DNA of 64,000 nucleotides from NCBI GenBank assembly GCA_001599915.1, contig BCIG01000007.1:558001-622000 (forward strand), read 5' to 3'. Origin of the DNA: Symbiotaphrina buchneri. Its lineage: Eukaryota > Ascomycota > Symbiotaphrinales > Symbiotaphrinaceae. Under the pieces are notes generated by a model that was not told where the DNA came from, ran no database searches, and was given only the letters and a program-made list of their open reading frames with translations. Of this stretch, positions 35,202 through 47,179 are shown in pieces. How positions within the stretch are numbered: the first letter of the stretch is position 1; each line of letters opens with the position of its first letter. Made by a program: the position numbers and the translations under genes.

Positions 35202-37060
35202 CTAGACCATCGCATCTCCATGTCTGCCATCTCTCTGTCTCCCTTCCGAGTCGACCCACATCCTGCCGCCGGTCCTAATATGGGTGTCACCACCGACATT
35301 GTAGCCATCCTCCCTCTGGCCCTTAACGGCATCGGCCTTCCAGCCACCCTCTTCACGGTCCTCCTGCTTCTGCGGCCAGAGGATCTGCTTCAGCCAGACG
35401 GCCCGGATCATGAACCCCATGACGACGAACCACATGCAGATGACCCCGACCGCCATGACGGTGCCCACGATCTGGATGGCGCGGCAGCCGAAAGCTTCGC
35501 CGACGGCTAACGTCGCGCCTACCAGCGCCGTGTTCGGGAAGACAAAGGAGAACCATGTCAACTGGAAGTTGAGCTTCCCCGGCCCAACGCACGAGTAGTG
35601 CGCACAGACCGAGACGAAGAAGAACCAGAGGGCAAGTCCCCAAAGCCAGACTCCCCACCTGGGATCATGATAAGCAAGGGCGCGGGAATATTTTGCAGCA
35701 ACTTGGAAGGCAGCATGACATACCAATTGGCCATGACCTTCAAGATAAAAGCAACCATCGGCCCGTTGCCCATGAAGTCCGCAGGTACAGCTCTTGCGAT
35801 ATTCGTGGCCATATGCACAACCCCAGAGGCGGTGAAGCTGCTGGGACCCACGCTGACAAACATACCCGGACGAAGGCTTTCCTGTGGAAGCTTCTGTGTC
35901 ATGAGACGGTAGATGAAGGCCGAGTATATCATGAGGGACACCATGAAGCCTGTGCTCTGCAGCGTCACGCCGCCCACGATGCAGTCCAGAGCCCTGGTTG
36001 GAGGCAATGTGGCCGTGATGTCGCCGGCGAACGGACCCTGCGGTATTGATAAGCTACTAGATCATAGACCAGTGAAAGCAATGGACATACTACAATGAGA
36101 AGCGGATACGCAGGAAAAATCCAGATAGGCGTCATCCTAATACGGTCAGCAGTGAAAAGGAGGTTCCGTGGAAGCCACTCTCACCTAGCAATCGTAAATG
36201 TCTGAGTAGACCACCTGCAGACCGGTCAGTATACCCGAGACAGGCGTGGGGGTCCAAGGAAGATTGGGACGTACATCAAAAGATATATCCCAAATGAGAA
36301 TAAGAAAGCCGTCGCACAGTAGATCCAGTAGAGCACAAACATGGCATCAACCAGCCAATCACCGGTATGGCCAAAGCCATATTGCGCCACAGTATCCAAT
36401 ATAATACCGATGCTGACCACGATCGCAGGGACGAACAATGACTCGGTCGGATGCAAGAACGACGCCCGTATCGTATTAGGAAATAGATAGAAGCGCAGGG
36501 ATATATCATGGTGACATTAAACACGAAGAAAACAAGATTGAGAATCAGAAATATGCACCCAATCGCATATAGTCCGTGAAATCTAAAGGGTACTGGCTAC
36601 CATCAGCCGGCGGTCTGGGGAAAACAAATAAAGGGGGTAAGTACTATGATATATGACACTAGCAATTCCCCCTGTCGACTGTTGCGCTTTATGTTAACTT
36701 CCGCTTCTATTCCTGTGTGCAAAAAAAAGATGATAACATGTCTTTACTCACCATGGTCATCGTGAACCAAGTCCACGTAAAATGCCGGATCCTCTCGCGA
36801 ATGCCGAGCTTGGTATCATCATTGATAGCCACGACATCCTGCCTGCTGAATCGCAGAGAGGCGGGTAAATGGGTCAGGGAATGCAGAGTCCTGTTCAGCA
36901 CATGATTTCCTCCTGCTGCGGATCCATTACGTGCTGGCAGCCGTGGGCGCGACGGAGACGCATGAAGGTGAGGATCAGGCTGAGGACCAAGGCTGTCAAC
37001 TTCTCGACTCGGCGTGTGTGTCGGCTGCTCTGCGTCGCCGAGGCCGGCTAGAGCGGGCAT
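35202..37060 (-). CDS. TDT-family C4-dicarboxylate/malic-acid (Mae1-like) transporter, reading frame interrupted by 2 nt
   Basis: A ten-helix plasma-membrane carrier of the tellurite-resistance/dicarboxylate family (Mae1, also Ssu1 sulfite pumps). ATG at 37060 starts a disordered N-tail, then GIRERIRHFTWTWFTMTM, STGGIASVIYHIPFRFHG, LYAIGCIFLILNLVFFVF, the hallmark FLHPTESLFVPAIVVSIG, GFGHTGDWLVDAMFVLYW, MTPIWIFPAYPLLIVGPF, WGVWLWGLALWFFFVSVC and LTWFSFVFPNTALVGATL, stopping at 35202. Splicing keeps frame everywhere except at 36501-36506, where ATATAT stands. FNVTMI and SLRFYLFPNTI are continuous only if two bases are absent, and no acceptor AG allows an intron there. It is therefore a recent pseudogene, a strain allele or an assembly error. 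Substrate (malate, sulfite or other) is not certain. Confidence 0.8.
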
Positions 37061-37526
37061 TGCCGAGATTAGCGCTCAGTTATCGATCTTCGATAAGGAG
37101 ATCAGGGATGACGACGAGTCCGCGGTCCCATGGATATCGAAGAGGCCACGACAATTGGGGAAGGAAATGGGTTAACACATTCTTGACAATTACACATTGC
37201 AGGTTGATCAAGGATGCATGTATACGCGGGACAATTGTGAAAGTTTGAGAGAGGAAAGAAGGTGGAGGGAAAGGGATAGAAATATTGGCGGGACCGCGCG
37301 CGCAGAGTTTGGTGCATTTCCACTCTCAGCAAAGTCCCACCGCGCTACCGGCCAAGTGCTGCCCTCCCCCGCAATTTTGGTAGGCGATCCATGGGCCGAG
37401 CGGAACCCGAACTCTCGGCGAACCTTGAGCGCGTCATCCAAATTAATTGATATATAAATATTAGATGAAAACAATGGAGCTCTATATACCTAGATAAATA
37501 ATGGGAGCGTTCGATGATAGCCAGAT
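37061..37526. other. intergenic, transporter promoter
   Basis: About 470 bp upstream of the transporter and downstream of the Ayr1-like gene, both on the minus strand. A GGGACCGCGCGCGCAGAG patch near 37290 is notable only for composition. No other gene is seen. Confidence 0.4.
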
Positions 37527-38774
37527 CTAAGCGTCCTTCTTCGCTGCTCCCGGGCTCGTCAACTTCCACAGTCCGAATTCCCTAGAGAAGTGTCGCGCCT
37601 TGAAAAAGGGGTCAACTTCGATGACTAGACAAAAGAGAAAGAAGAAAAGGATGAGGAAACAAAAACTTACAAAGAACCATTTGGGCAAGAATGTATAAAC
37701 GAACCAGACCCTCCAGATGTTGCTGCCCTCCCATATGGTTTCTTTGGGAGCTGGCTTGAGGACTTGCTCCACCACCGACCTCGCATATTGCTCCGTCGGC
37801 ATGGTGTTCTCCTGGCTGTACGAAATCCTCCTCCGAAAGCCGTCAATAATTGGCAGGTATAACGAGTTCTCAGGGAGCTTCCGATCGACCCGCGCAATGT
37901 TACTCTTCACTCCGCCGGTAATGACGGTCACCACCTTAACACTGTACTGGTCAGCTTGAAGCTCTCGGCACAGTGACATCGTAGATAAATACCCAAATGG
38001 AGCCAGCTCCACCCGGAGCGTATCGCTGTATGCGTGTAACGCCGCTTTGGCGGCCACGTAGGGAGCTAGCACCAATCAGCAGGCGGCCACTCCCTCCAGG
38101 CTTGAGACGGACATGAGAACACAAAGGGCATGACGCCTGCAACGCTACCAATCTGTACGATCGTTCCTTGGCCGTTGATGAGGAGCGAAGAAAACTCCTG
38201 GCACATTCTCATGACCGCGAAGAGATTGGTCTCAAACATGCTGCGCACTTCATCCAGGTCGATATCCGTGGCAGGCATGCTGTAGGCTTGATACGCTCAG
38301 TCAATTGATATACCCTTTAGATGTCTTGGTAACAGTGCCTACCTTTACCACTAGAGATGCGTCAGCATATGTGCTCAAACTGCAATCAAAGAGTAAGCTT
38401 GTCGTACGCGTTATTGATTAGCAGGTCAAGCTTTCCGCCTGTCTTGTCTTCCACGAGCTTCTTCACCCGCTTGACGTCCTCGGGAGAGCAAACATCAAGT
38501 CTCAGTGTTTCCATTTCGGCGAGGCTTGTCAGCACACTTTCGTTACGTGCAGTCGCGAAGACTCGACATCCTGTGCTACTTCAACAGGCTTTCACCAGGA
38601 GCTAGCCGGCAATGGGGAAAAGCAGGCGCACCTCGGGCATGGAATTCTTTTGCCAGCGCATATCCGATCCCACCGGGACTACATCTGGAGTTGGGTATAG
38701 GTCAGTGCACAACTCCAGTTCAAGCTCATGGACACAAACCCGGTAATAAGGACTGTCTTTCTGCTGTCTGCCAT
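37527..38774 (-). CDS. AYR1: NADPH-dependent 1-acyldihydroxyacetone-phosphate reductase, Ayr1-like (classical SDR)
   Basis: Reduces 1-acyl-DHAP to lysophosphatidate on lipid droplets or ER. ATG at 38774 gives MADSRKTVLITG, and an intron joins to CSPGGIGYALAKEFHARG (cofactor loop TGxxxGIG). Then come CRVFATARNES, KLDLLINNAGKAYSMPATDI (an acceptor TATCAAG restores NNAGKAY), MFETNLFAVMRMCQEFSSLL, TIVQIGSVAGVMPFVF and the catalytic SPYVAAKAALHAYS (YxxxK). Near the C-terminus a GTAAGT donor follows PKWFF. The acceptor TTCAAG, 72 nt on, gives ARHFSREFGLWKL, which resembles the usual FGLWKL tail and ends at 37527; an upstream CTAG acceptor would change frame and stop at 37559. Because the 72-nt intron has no in-frame stop, its retention would add a very hydrophobic segment. 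About six introns in all. Confidence 0.87.
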
Positions 38775-39875
38775 GTCTTGTGTGTATTTGAATCAGTGTC
38801 ACCACTACTGAATCTGGAGACAGTCCAAATGTTCAGATAGTGATACTCTCTCGCCAAGGCTGAGGGAGACGTTGGTAACAATAGGCCCTAACTGCCAGCG
38901 GCAAGTGAAGCGAGCTTATCAATGACTGACACAAAGCAAAAGACCGCTAACGATTTTACAGAAGACAGGACAATTGCAATTGTCAATTGCACCTCCAGAC
39001 AAGGTCTTTGGCAAGCCTGTAAATAAGTTGTGCGCGGAAAGGCAGCTTGCTTGAGATAAGGGAGGTAAGGCTGGCCAGCCGCATGTAGCTTCAGGGGCCG
39101 AGGTGCGTCAAGGCGGCAAACTCCGTTGTCAATGTCACATCGTTCTGTCCTGAGAGACAGGGGGTAGTCACCTAGTCGGCATTGTGTCTAACGTCTATTG
39201 AATCATTCAGGTGGATAGCGGCACGGCAATGCTTCTGTGCAATACTCCTCCTCGACATTCGTAAGACGACGAGACTTCTGTAGAGTAGAAAGGTGGCCAC
39301 GGCATTTCTGCGATGCCCTCCAGGTTGTTAGGGCAGAGTTAACCTTATCGCGCGAGATCGATGACAGGGAGCCGGCTCGTCGATCACGATGAGCTTGACA
39401 GTGCACAGACCACAAGCGTCCTGGCCTGAGTATGCTCCTACTGTTTATCGTTCATCGAGAAGCAATAACACGTTCTTAAGTAAGGGATGCATATATCACA
39501 TTGCAAAGGAGGGACGGTAAGGTAGATAGATGGTGTTTGTTTTATACACAGTTTGACGGCCTTCAAGGCCGACCTAATGCAGTGTATGACTCCCGGCGCA
39601 TGCCAAAGCGAAAAGGGATAAATCTGAAATATCGCTGAGGAGCTGGAAAAATGCAGTTAGGAAACAACCTGTACGCCTGATTTGTACCCGTCTTTTCCCA
39701 TAACCGGCCCATGATCGTTAACAATGCGTAAAACTTCATACGGCATGGTCCAGACGCCGAAATGCTGTGCTTCTCCAAATATGAAATCCCGAAGAAACGA
39801 AGTTCGTAGAGTTTCGACCGTCAGATCGACGTCCTCATTCGTTCGGCTCAACAGGTAAATTGTTTTGAAAAATGA
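38775..39875. other. 1.1-kb gene-poor stretch
   Basis: Lies upstream of the Ayr1-like gene and downstream of the RING gene. It contains a possible NADP-binding protein relic (38922-39026), a perfect 16-bp palindrome (38969-38984), and two orphan minus-strand frames at 39203-39415 and 39657-39851. The last, with RDFIFGEAQHFGVWTMPYEV, has a protein-like composition but matches nothing I know. No RNA gene is seen. Confidence 0.4.
38922..39026 (+). pseudogene. possible relic of an NmrA-like NAD(P)-binding gene
   Basis: A 34-codon frame starts ATG at 38922 and includes DRTIAIVNCTSRQG, resembling the first strand and dinucleotide loop of NmrA-like proteins (TIAVVNATGRQ). It stops at 39026. Downstream, in other frames, only faint resemblance continues (for example NSVVNVTSF near 39130). 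No intact gene can be built. The match is short and may be chance. Confidence 0.22.
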
Positions 39876-41644
39876 TCACTCTGGTCGATGTACTGGCGAG
39901 GAATTGTCCTGTTCGCCGTTCATGTTTCCAGGGGGACCTCGAGACATGGCTGCGACTTCAGTGAAGAACGATCTTATCCTGCCTCGCCTATTTCGCTCTT
40001 CGGCGGTGCCTTCTGTGGCTCTGTTGCCGGTGTTCGCCGAGTGCTCATCGCGCATGTCTCGAGCCATTGCGAGACGATCCTCCGCGGTGCGTAACCGCAG
40101 CATGTGCAGCGGGTTGATGCTTCGGTGCCTCCGGGAACGTGCATTACTACCTTCAGCCCCAGAAGCATTCTCCCCCACACCGGGCCCAACTTCACCTTCC
40201 GTTAGGGGTGGTGGCAGTCCTTCTGAGGATTCTTCAGCAGCAGCCTCAGACGCATTGCTTCGGCTCGGACGGAGGTCGACGCGGCTGTACCAAGTCAGAT
40301 TAGGCCTGTTGTTGCTTGGAGGAGGATGAGCTTACCACAAAGGACAGGTTCCAGACACATTCAAAAGCCACGGATCAATACAGGCAGGGTGATACTTGTG
40401 ATTGCATGGAAGCACGCGGAGGTCCTCGCCTTTTTCAAACTCCTCTGTGCAAATGGCGCAGCCTAGTCCTTCATCATTGTGTGGATGCTGCTCAGTTGTT
40501 CCTGCCTGGGCAGGCTCAGCGCTGGAGATAGCCTCGTTGTTGGAAGCTGCCACCACGTTTTGCTCGGAACCACCGTCCCTGGCATCACCGGCGGATTGTT
40601 CGGTACCATCCTCGTGTCTATCGGCCGAAGCAGAAGTTCGCGCAGTGCCGGTAGCTCCATGGTCACCGCTCCTAGCGTTTTCTGAATTGACTGAACCCAG
40701 TTCCACTTCTCCAGGCTTGACGTCCTCATGATCGCCAAACTTGACAATAGGAAGGGTCTCAAGCATGGCTCGCGCAATACCCTTCGCTCTGCTTTGCCTG
40801 GGGCGTCCGGCAAGATTCCTCGGTCCGTACCTTTCCGGATGACGGTGGGCCCTGATGGCGCCTGTGATGATGATTGAAAGGAAAAGAGCAGTAATCAATC
40901 CCGTGACGCTATATAGAATAATCATTGCAACCGCCGTAGTGGGGGATGGGCCAAGTACGCTGCCATCATTAGAGGTGCTGGAGCTATTGCTGCTAGAGTT
41001 CCCTGAGGCCGTATTTAGCGCTATGACGGCCGTATTGTCGGTAGAGGAGTTGAGGACGTTCAACAGATCCGCGGATGCATTGGCGGCAGTCATAGTGTAT
41101 ATGATCCCGTAATCAACGCCATTGCCGTTGTAACTACAGTAGTCGTCCTCCGTACTGAAGAACACCACCGCTACGGGTGATCGGGTGATAGCGGATTGAA
41201 ATATCTCCCACGAACCCATGAAACCCGAGTAGAAGTCGGAATCGCAGCTGATGTAGGCGATTTGTGATGAGCTCAGGGCATTGGCATTTGACCCGCTGGT
41301 CAGAATCAGTTCGCCCTGGAGATATACACCCTGCCCATTCATTAGCATATTTCGTCTGACCAGATCATTCCTGCAGAGCCGGCCTAGCATACCCCCAGTT
41401 GTGACTGCGATAGTCCTTGACCAGCATCTTCGGTCAGAGGTTCGACCTTGACAATAGAGGTCATGCTCGTCTTGTCAGGCTTCACAGCTAACTGTAGTTC
41501 GGAGCTGGCAGGAAATAATGAAGCATTGTTGGTTGCGGTGAGAGACTGCGCTGCGGCCATGCTTGTCCACCATTGCACACATATCCATATCATCACCAAT
41601 CGGGCAACATTCGGCACACCCACTCTTATCGTAGTTGAAGCCAT
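39876..41644 (-). CDS. PA/TM/RING-H2 E3 ubiquitin ligase (RNF13/RNF167-like architecture)
   Basis: Predicted endomembrane ubiquitin ligase. ATG at 41644 starts a signal peptide ([20 protein letters not shown]). The luminal region continues [20 protein letters not shown] and, after a 62-nt intron (41331-41392; GTATGC, TGCTAATG branch, GGGCAG), [35 protein letters not shown] single transmembrane helix follows ([20 protein letters not shown]) and a cytosolic tail with [19 protein letters not shown]. The RING-H2 is [32 protein letters not shown] and CPLC (C3H2C3), its last cysteine codon restored by an intron. The tail ends SSPVHRPE at 39876. The luminal part looks like a degenerate PA domain. 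Substrates are unknown; vacuolar or endosomal sorting is likely by analogy. Confidence 0.86.
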
Positions 41645-42654
41645 GGCTGCGGATGGTCTCTTTGTCGTAACCTGCCTCGTTCGTCGAAAGGATGGGGACT
41701 GATGATGTTGCCGTGATGAAATAGAACGTGAGGGGCGAGTGTAACACCAAGGTGCGGCAACACACGGGGTGTTACATGAGTCGGGGGCGTAGAGAAAGTT
41801 GATGTCAATGGGTCTGGTCCATTATCTACCCTTCACTGATAAGGATAAAAGAGATGGTGAGTATGACCCTTTGTACTCGACTGAGATCGAGAGGGAAACT
41901 CCAGGAACCCTCCTGGTGATTATGTATTTTATTCTATATGGCAAGTCTTGGGGAGGTGGTCAGCAGGAATTGGATGGTGGAGCGTTTCGGAGTGACGGGG
42001 TGGTGAAACTGGGCAGTTAGCAGCAACATTGCGCCCCCCAATGGACCAATGCTGCAACTCAAATCGTGCGGTAAAAATGCGGAGGTGGGCGGCCGGCGCT
42101 GCGCGGATCGCCCGGCATTTTGCGAGGCTTGGCCTAACGCTTCAGGTACAGTGCCCCTAACCGGTAATAATGGAGCGCCCTGTTTGCTGACATCAACTCG
42201 TCATCCATCTCCGTCTGACCTTCCGGCCCAGGCCACCGTGCACGGTATTGAAGGAGTAATTCCAATTCTTTACTGCCAACAATGGCACATGCTCTTTGGG
42301 CTGCATCACTTTCCACGAATGTCCGTTTCCAGTTCAGCATAGAGAAAAAGGGAGCCGCGAGGCCTCTAGCTATTTCTTTACTAGGTTCTATGCTATTTCT
42401 GTTTGTATCCTATTCGCCTGAAGCCCTCAGTAATCATTTTCCCCTGCCGTATGTCAAAACACATCACTCATGGTATCGATTGAACCATCAGAATACGCTC
42501 GATCTGACATCCCAGGAATAAATCAGCCCATGTACATAATTAAGTGACGTCCTTCATCACAGATCATATGATTATGTTTCCTGTAAATCATCAAGAGCCC
42601 ATATCGAACGCTCGACCAGCCTGTCTCACTGTCGCTTGAGGCTGTGCAGTCAGC
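41645..42654. other. intergenic, RING-gene promoter and channel-gene 3' side
   Basis: About 1 kb. It should contain the RING gene promoter and leader. Frames at 42049-42342 (plus) and 42134-42340 (minus) overlap each other and carry no motif. GC-rich text near 42080-42120 (GGGCGGCCGGCGCTGCGCGG) is the only compositional feature. Confidence 0.4.
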
Positions 42655-45546
42655 TCACTGACGCGTCCCAGGCCATTGGCGCGCCGCAAACGCATTCCCA
42701 TTCGGCGGAGGTCGTCGCGTGGGTGATGTGGGGGATGAGGGATAGAGCGGCGACGGGAGCTCGTACGGGTCCCGGGATACCTGACGTCGAGCCTCAGGTT
42801 CCCTACCCTCAGCATAATCTGAATAGGCTTGATAGGCATTGTAGCCTTGGCCTGACGTTTGGGCTTGGCCTTGGGGTGGCTGTGGGAATGATGCCGCAGT
42901 CGGAGTCGGCTCCGGAATCGTAGGAATAGAAGCAGACTGTGCCGGAGTCTGAGCCGGCTTTCTCCTTCCTCTGGTGGACTGTCTACTAAGCATCCGGTGC
43001 AGTTCGTTGAGGTCATTGCTTCTCTGTCTCGTTGGTGCATCGGAGCTCACTCGTTCAATAACGGTAGCATTATCCTCCACGCCCAAAGCGTCGTCCCGGC
43101 CAACATCGATAGCAACCGGAGTAGTGTTCAACGCATCCACGGCGGCTGCCTCTGCTTGTCTATCGTCGCTGGGTTGCTCTATACCAGATGGCTGGGCTGC
43201 CGCCTTGCCCTGCGAAGGAGAGTCGGCTTTCCAAGTCGGAACCAGTCGTTTGGCCTCCCTCTCTTCATCGAATTTGGCCCGGTTCACAGCCGCTTCAGCG
43301 TCACTGATGTTCACGGAGTATGATGGCTTCGAAAAGTCTCCTAGCGGTGGATCGCTTCCGCCGGGTCCATATATCGGAACCGCGCGGAGGGCTTGAATAA
43401 GGGCGCAAATAAACTTCGAGCGCCGGGTGATCCGGATTGATTCATTTGACCAGTTGGATTTGTACATGATGTGAATGCAGAGCTCCAATGCGCTTAGCTG
43501 GCCATCACCAACCCCTTTGACTTCGAGGTCTACATTTGGTTGGAAGTCGCGGCTGTTTTCCTTGTCCGTCAGGAACTTCTCTATTTCCTGCTTTAAGATC
43601 TGGATATCCTCAAATGAGGTGCCAAAGTCGATCTTAAGATTGATCTGCTCTCGCATCGCCTTCGACCTTGACACGTTCTCCACCCATAGGGTATTCAGGA
43701 TGTTGTTTGGCACTTGCACCCTTTTGTGGCTGTCAACCTCCTTGAAGACTGTGAATAGTAAGGAAATGTGGTCGACCGTGAGCCGCATGTTGTTAATGTC
43801 AACCCTGTCACCCACATCATATGGATGTTTAACGAAAAGAAAGATACACGAGCCCAGGACTTCCTGTGCTGTGACAGAGAAGACAAATGACAAACTGAGG
43901 AGCGTCGTGCCTGCAGTCGCAAGAGTTGTCGTGAAAGAGGAGTTCAAAAAGGCGACTACAAGACCATCATCATGGCTGTTGACCAACAGGAGGACGCCGG
44001 CACTTACCAAATATGAATACAATGATGACAAAAATTATAAATGAGAGAAGCTCATCCAGAATCTTGATGGCCTGCTCAATATCAAGCATCGACTTTGCAA
44101 GCGCGAGCCGTTCACGTCCAAGTTCAGTCACAGTAAGGATACACTCGTCGATGGAGACATCTCCATTCCCATCGCGGTCAAGCATAGCAAAGCATTCCTC
44201 CGCATCGGAGCGGTGATCCGGGCCAAGCACTTCCACGATGTCCTCCTGGTAAAGAGCTTCATGGCCCTCCACGACGAAAGACATCCAAAGCCGTTTTGCC
44301 AATGCCTCCGACGATCTGACTTTCTCAAGAGCCTCTACAACAATGGAATGGGCTGAATCAGGATGGAAAACCTGTTTACCGGTGATCTCTGTGGCAATAT
44401 TTCCAAAAGCGGACGTGACTTTGTCTCCGACGCGACCGACGCCGTGCAACAATCGCATGGGGGTAGCAGAGCCGGAGCGTTTGTGACTTGACTTCTTGCT
44501 TCCCAGGCGAAGGTTGATGATCTCGCTAATCATGTAGTCTTCCTCTGCGAATTCGGGACAGTATGGTGGGAATAGCGTCCGGCTGGCGTCATACAGCAGC
44601 GTCAGCAGATAGACGTGATGCTTCGAAGTCTTCAACTTGTCGTCGAATTGTTTCCGGTGATAGTTCAAAGAGATTAGTTGGACGAACGCCTTCTCCGCGA
44701 GATATATCAGAGTAGCAATCATGGAGGCAGCAAGGATCTTCTGCACAATGGATTCCCAATGCTGGATTCCCCCTGCTGCCGGGTCCTTCTGCGCAGCGGC
44801 TAGTGTATCCGGATTTCTAGTCATCAACTGGGAGGAGTTAGGTAGTTCCTCGGACAACGACAAGCAGGACCTACCGGTATGAATGTCGACAGGCAGGTCA
44901 GAGCCCACCCGCACAGGCTCAACGGTATTTCCAAATTCCTCAGTGCCAGAGCGTATTTGCGAGTGCCGGCACTGACAATTCCGCACAAGGTCTGGAAAAG
45001 GTATGGAACACATTTTGCAACAAGCTTCGCCCCCCAAAGACTGAACCAAACAATTTCGAGCCATAGGAAGATCCACACGATCTTCACCCCTCCGAGTTCA
45101 GCATCTGTTGCAAAGGTTGCGCCGCAAATAATAGGTATAGCTAAGCATATGCCGATTGGCAAAATGTAAATGAGATAACGCGTCACTAGTGAGAAATTGA
45201 GGATCTTGGTATACAACCTTCCCATCTTCGTCAGGGTGTCCGTCTCGCCTTCGTATCCATGAACCGGCTGGCCCCTCGAGTCGACTTTGACCAGCTTCCT
45301 CTTGCCTCCGCCGCGGTGAAAGAGACCCCATTTTTCAGGATCATCTTTCTCGTTAAAGGTCGGGTGGGTGCCAAAATCTTGCGCCTGCGATGGCCCGCTG
45401 TAGTTCTGGCGGTCGACGGGAGTGAGCGGGATGTCTATGGTAGCGTCTTGGGTTGGTGCCATTGTCGTTGTCGAGAAATCTCCCACCAATGGCTGGAAGC
45501 CCCTCCTAGAAAAGTCCCGGGGTGATTTTGGTCCAGCACTGGACAT
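42655..45546 (-). CDS. EF-hand-containing mechanosensitive channel, MscS family (Msy1/Msy2-like)
   Basis: Fungal MscS-type channel; fission-yeast relatives sit in ER membranes and shape calcium responses to hypo-osmotic shock. ATG at 45546 gives MSSAGPKSPRDFSRRGF. The N-terminal membrane region has RYLIYILPIGICLAIPIICG and VWIFLWLEIVWFSLWGAKLV. A further helix (ILAASMIATLIYLAEKAF) precedes the soluble part with an EF hand, CFAMLDRDGNGDVSIDECIL, all ligand positions present. The pore-lining block TTTLATAGTTLLSLSFVFSV, then SCIFLFVKHPYDVGDRVDI and VPNNILNTLWVENVSRS, is the MscS core. A 52-nt intron between VFIF and VAFLNSSF keeps the core in frame. A long Ser/Pro/Gln-rich cytosolic tail ends at 42655. 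About 900 residues, typical for the group. Confidence 0.91.
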
Positions 45547-47179
45547 ATCTTGCTAGAAAGATATTACCAGCCTGTGGGTGCCTCGAATTTGACCGTCAAG
45601 CAAAGTTCGAGGCTGGAGGACGGCTTGTTGTAGTGCTGCCTGCAAAATAGCCAACAAAGGAGACACCGTCACCCCGCTGAGGAAAGGATAGTTGCAAGTC
45701 CTGCAGTCCAAGAATACTCTCTGAAGAGACAGGACCAGCCAATTGAGCAATTATGTATAAAGCTCGGGGATAATAAGTAAAGCTCTCGTGCGAGTGAAGG
45801 CTGAAGATCGAATGTACGTCAAGCACGACACAAGGATATTGAAGCGATTGTTGTAAACGAAAGATTCTGAAGCAACGCGTATTGGTGATAGGATAAAAGC
45901 AATGCAGCGATTGTTCGAAGGCCGTGTATTTGATAAAGTCTTGTACCTCACGAACGGAGAGGGAAAAAGGAAAGAAAAGTTATGCGTTCGAAGGGTGAGC
46001 GTGGGCGGAGTATGGCCAGTACGTTCTATGCAGCGAATGGGGGAAAATGACGAGGGGGAGGGCATCGGCCCATCGGGGGCTTTTTTGGCGGCATTCGCTT
46101 CCAGGGGCTCGAGCATCGCCGACGATGATTGGTGACTCGGTGAATGATGCAAAGGGCCCGCTGGCCCAAGCGACAAATAACAAAGCGAGCCAGAAAAGCT
46201 TGTCGCCCTGGCGTTGTTTCAGATCCGGGGAAATGGAAATCGTCGAGAGAGCGAACGAGAGACCGTCGTTTGTGGTTGCATACCACACGCCGCCCTACGA
46301 GTCCTTCACAATTGTTTGCAGGCACTCGTATGCAGCTCTGATTCGTACAACGCGACTACAGGTATCACAAAGAGCAGGCCGAACGGTAGCTTACAGGACC
46401 AATAATACCTTAATAAACGGTCCGGCGGATTTTCTCTATGTTTTGCTCAACATGCTCGACTATTGCTTTCCCTTTCGGATCGCGTGCACCGCCTCCGCCT
46501 GGATAGGAATGAAAAGACTTTGGATCGGCGTGAGCTGATATTTAGTCAGATATTGAAACAAGTGGCCGATCACGCATCTCATCATCTCCACCAGCGGGAA
46601 CAGGAGATCAGACCCACCGAGGTCACTATTTTTAGATGCCATGAATGGCCGGCTGGCCGCTGGAAATGCCCTGAGTGCTAAACGGCCCTTTCAAGGAGCC
46701 AATACCCTGAGGATATCAAGAGCGGGTGATCGTGTGGTCACGTTCCAATAATGACTTTCAGACCAAATTATGATAACCCTTCATACCCCATTCCCACGGT
46801 TGAAAGAGGGAACAGACAACGGCACCGCTACCATACCTAGAACTGTAAGATACTTTGTAAAGAGCTTTCATAGGTCGGGCACAACTGATCCATCTTCTCG
46901 AGGTCCAGAATGGGATTATGCGAGTCGGCATAATGCTTCACCGCCAAGCCCTTCCGGAAGTTTCCACTTACCGCCAATCGTCAACTGCCGTCTGCCACCG
47001 CCTTCATCGGCGCCGACGACCACTGCCGCTTGCTGCGGCGGTGCGGTACTTGTATCTCGTCCAGATATGCTGTGCGAAGTGAGGTAGCAAAAATAAATCT
47101 GCAACGTCATGCGTCATCTCCTGAGAGCTTGATCTCATGGCGATAGACATATGACACAGCCCGTTCAGCCAAATTGACC
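45547..47179. promoter_or_regulatory. 1.6-kb divergent intergenic region, the longest in the window
   Basis: Lies between the starts of the MscS-type channel (minus) and the PLP homeostasis gene (plus). The near 600 bp on the channel side probably form a long leader. Frames at 46026-46642 on both strands overlap each other and show no motif. A weak tRNA A-box-like string at 46162 has no good B box. No repeat or element is recognised. Confidence 0.4.

Noticed and set aside
39360-39420. LIVIDEPA string in a minus-strand frame, like an ABC-transporter Walker B
   Set aside because: Isolated, with no other ABC motif around it and a stop soon after.
41331-41400. Apparent frameshift in the RING-H2 gene between QSQLG and the next frame
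   Set aside because: A canonical 62-nt intron (GTATGC, TGCTAATG branch, GGGCAG) restores the frame, so the gene is whole.
46162-46230. tRNA-like A box (TGGCCCAAGCG)
   Set aside because: No matching B box at the right distance and no cloverleaf could be drawn.
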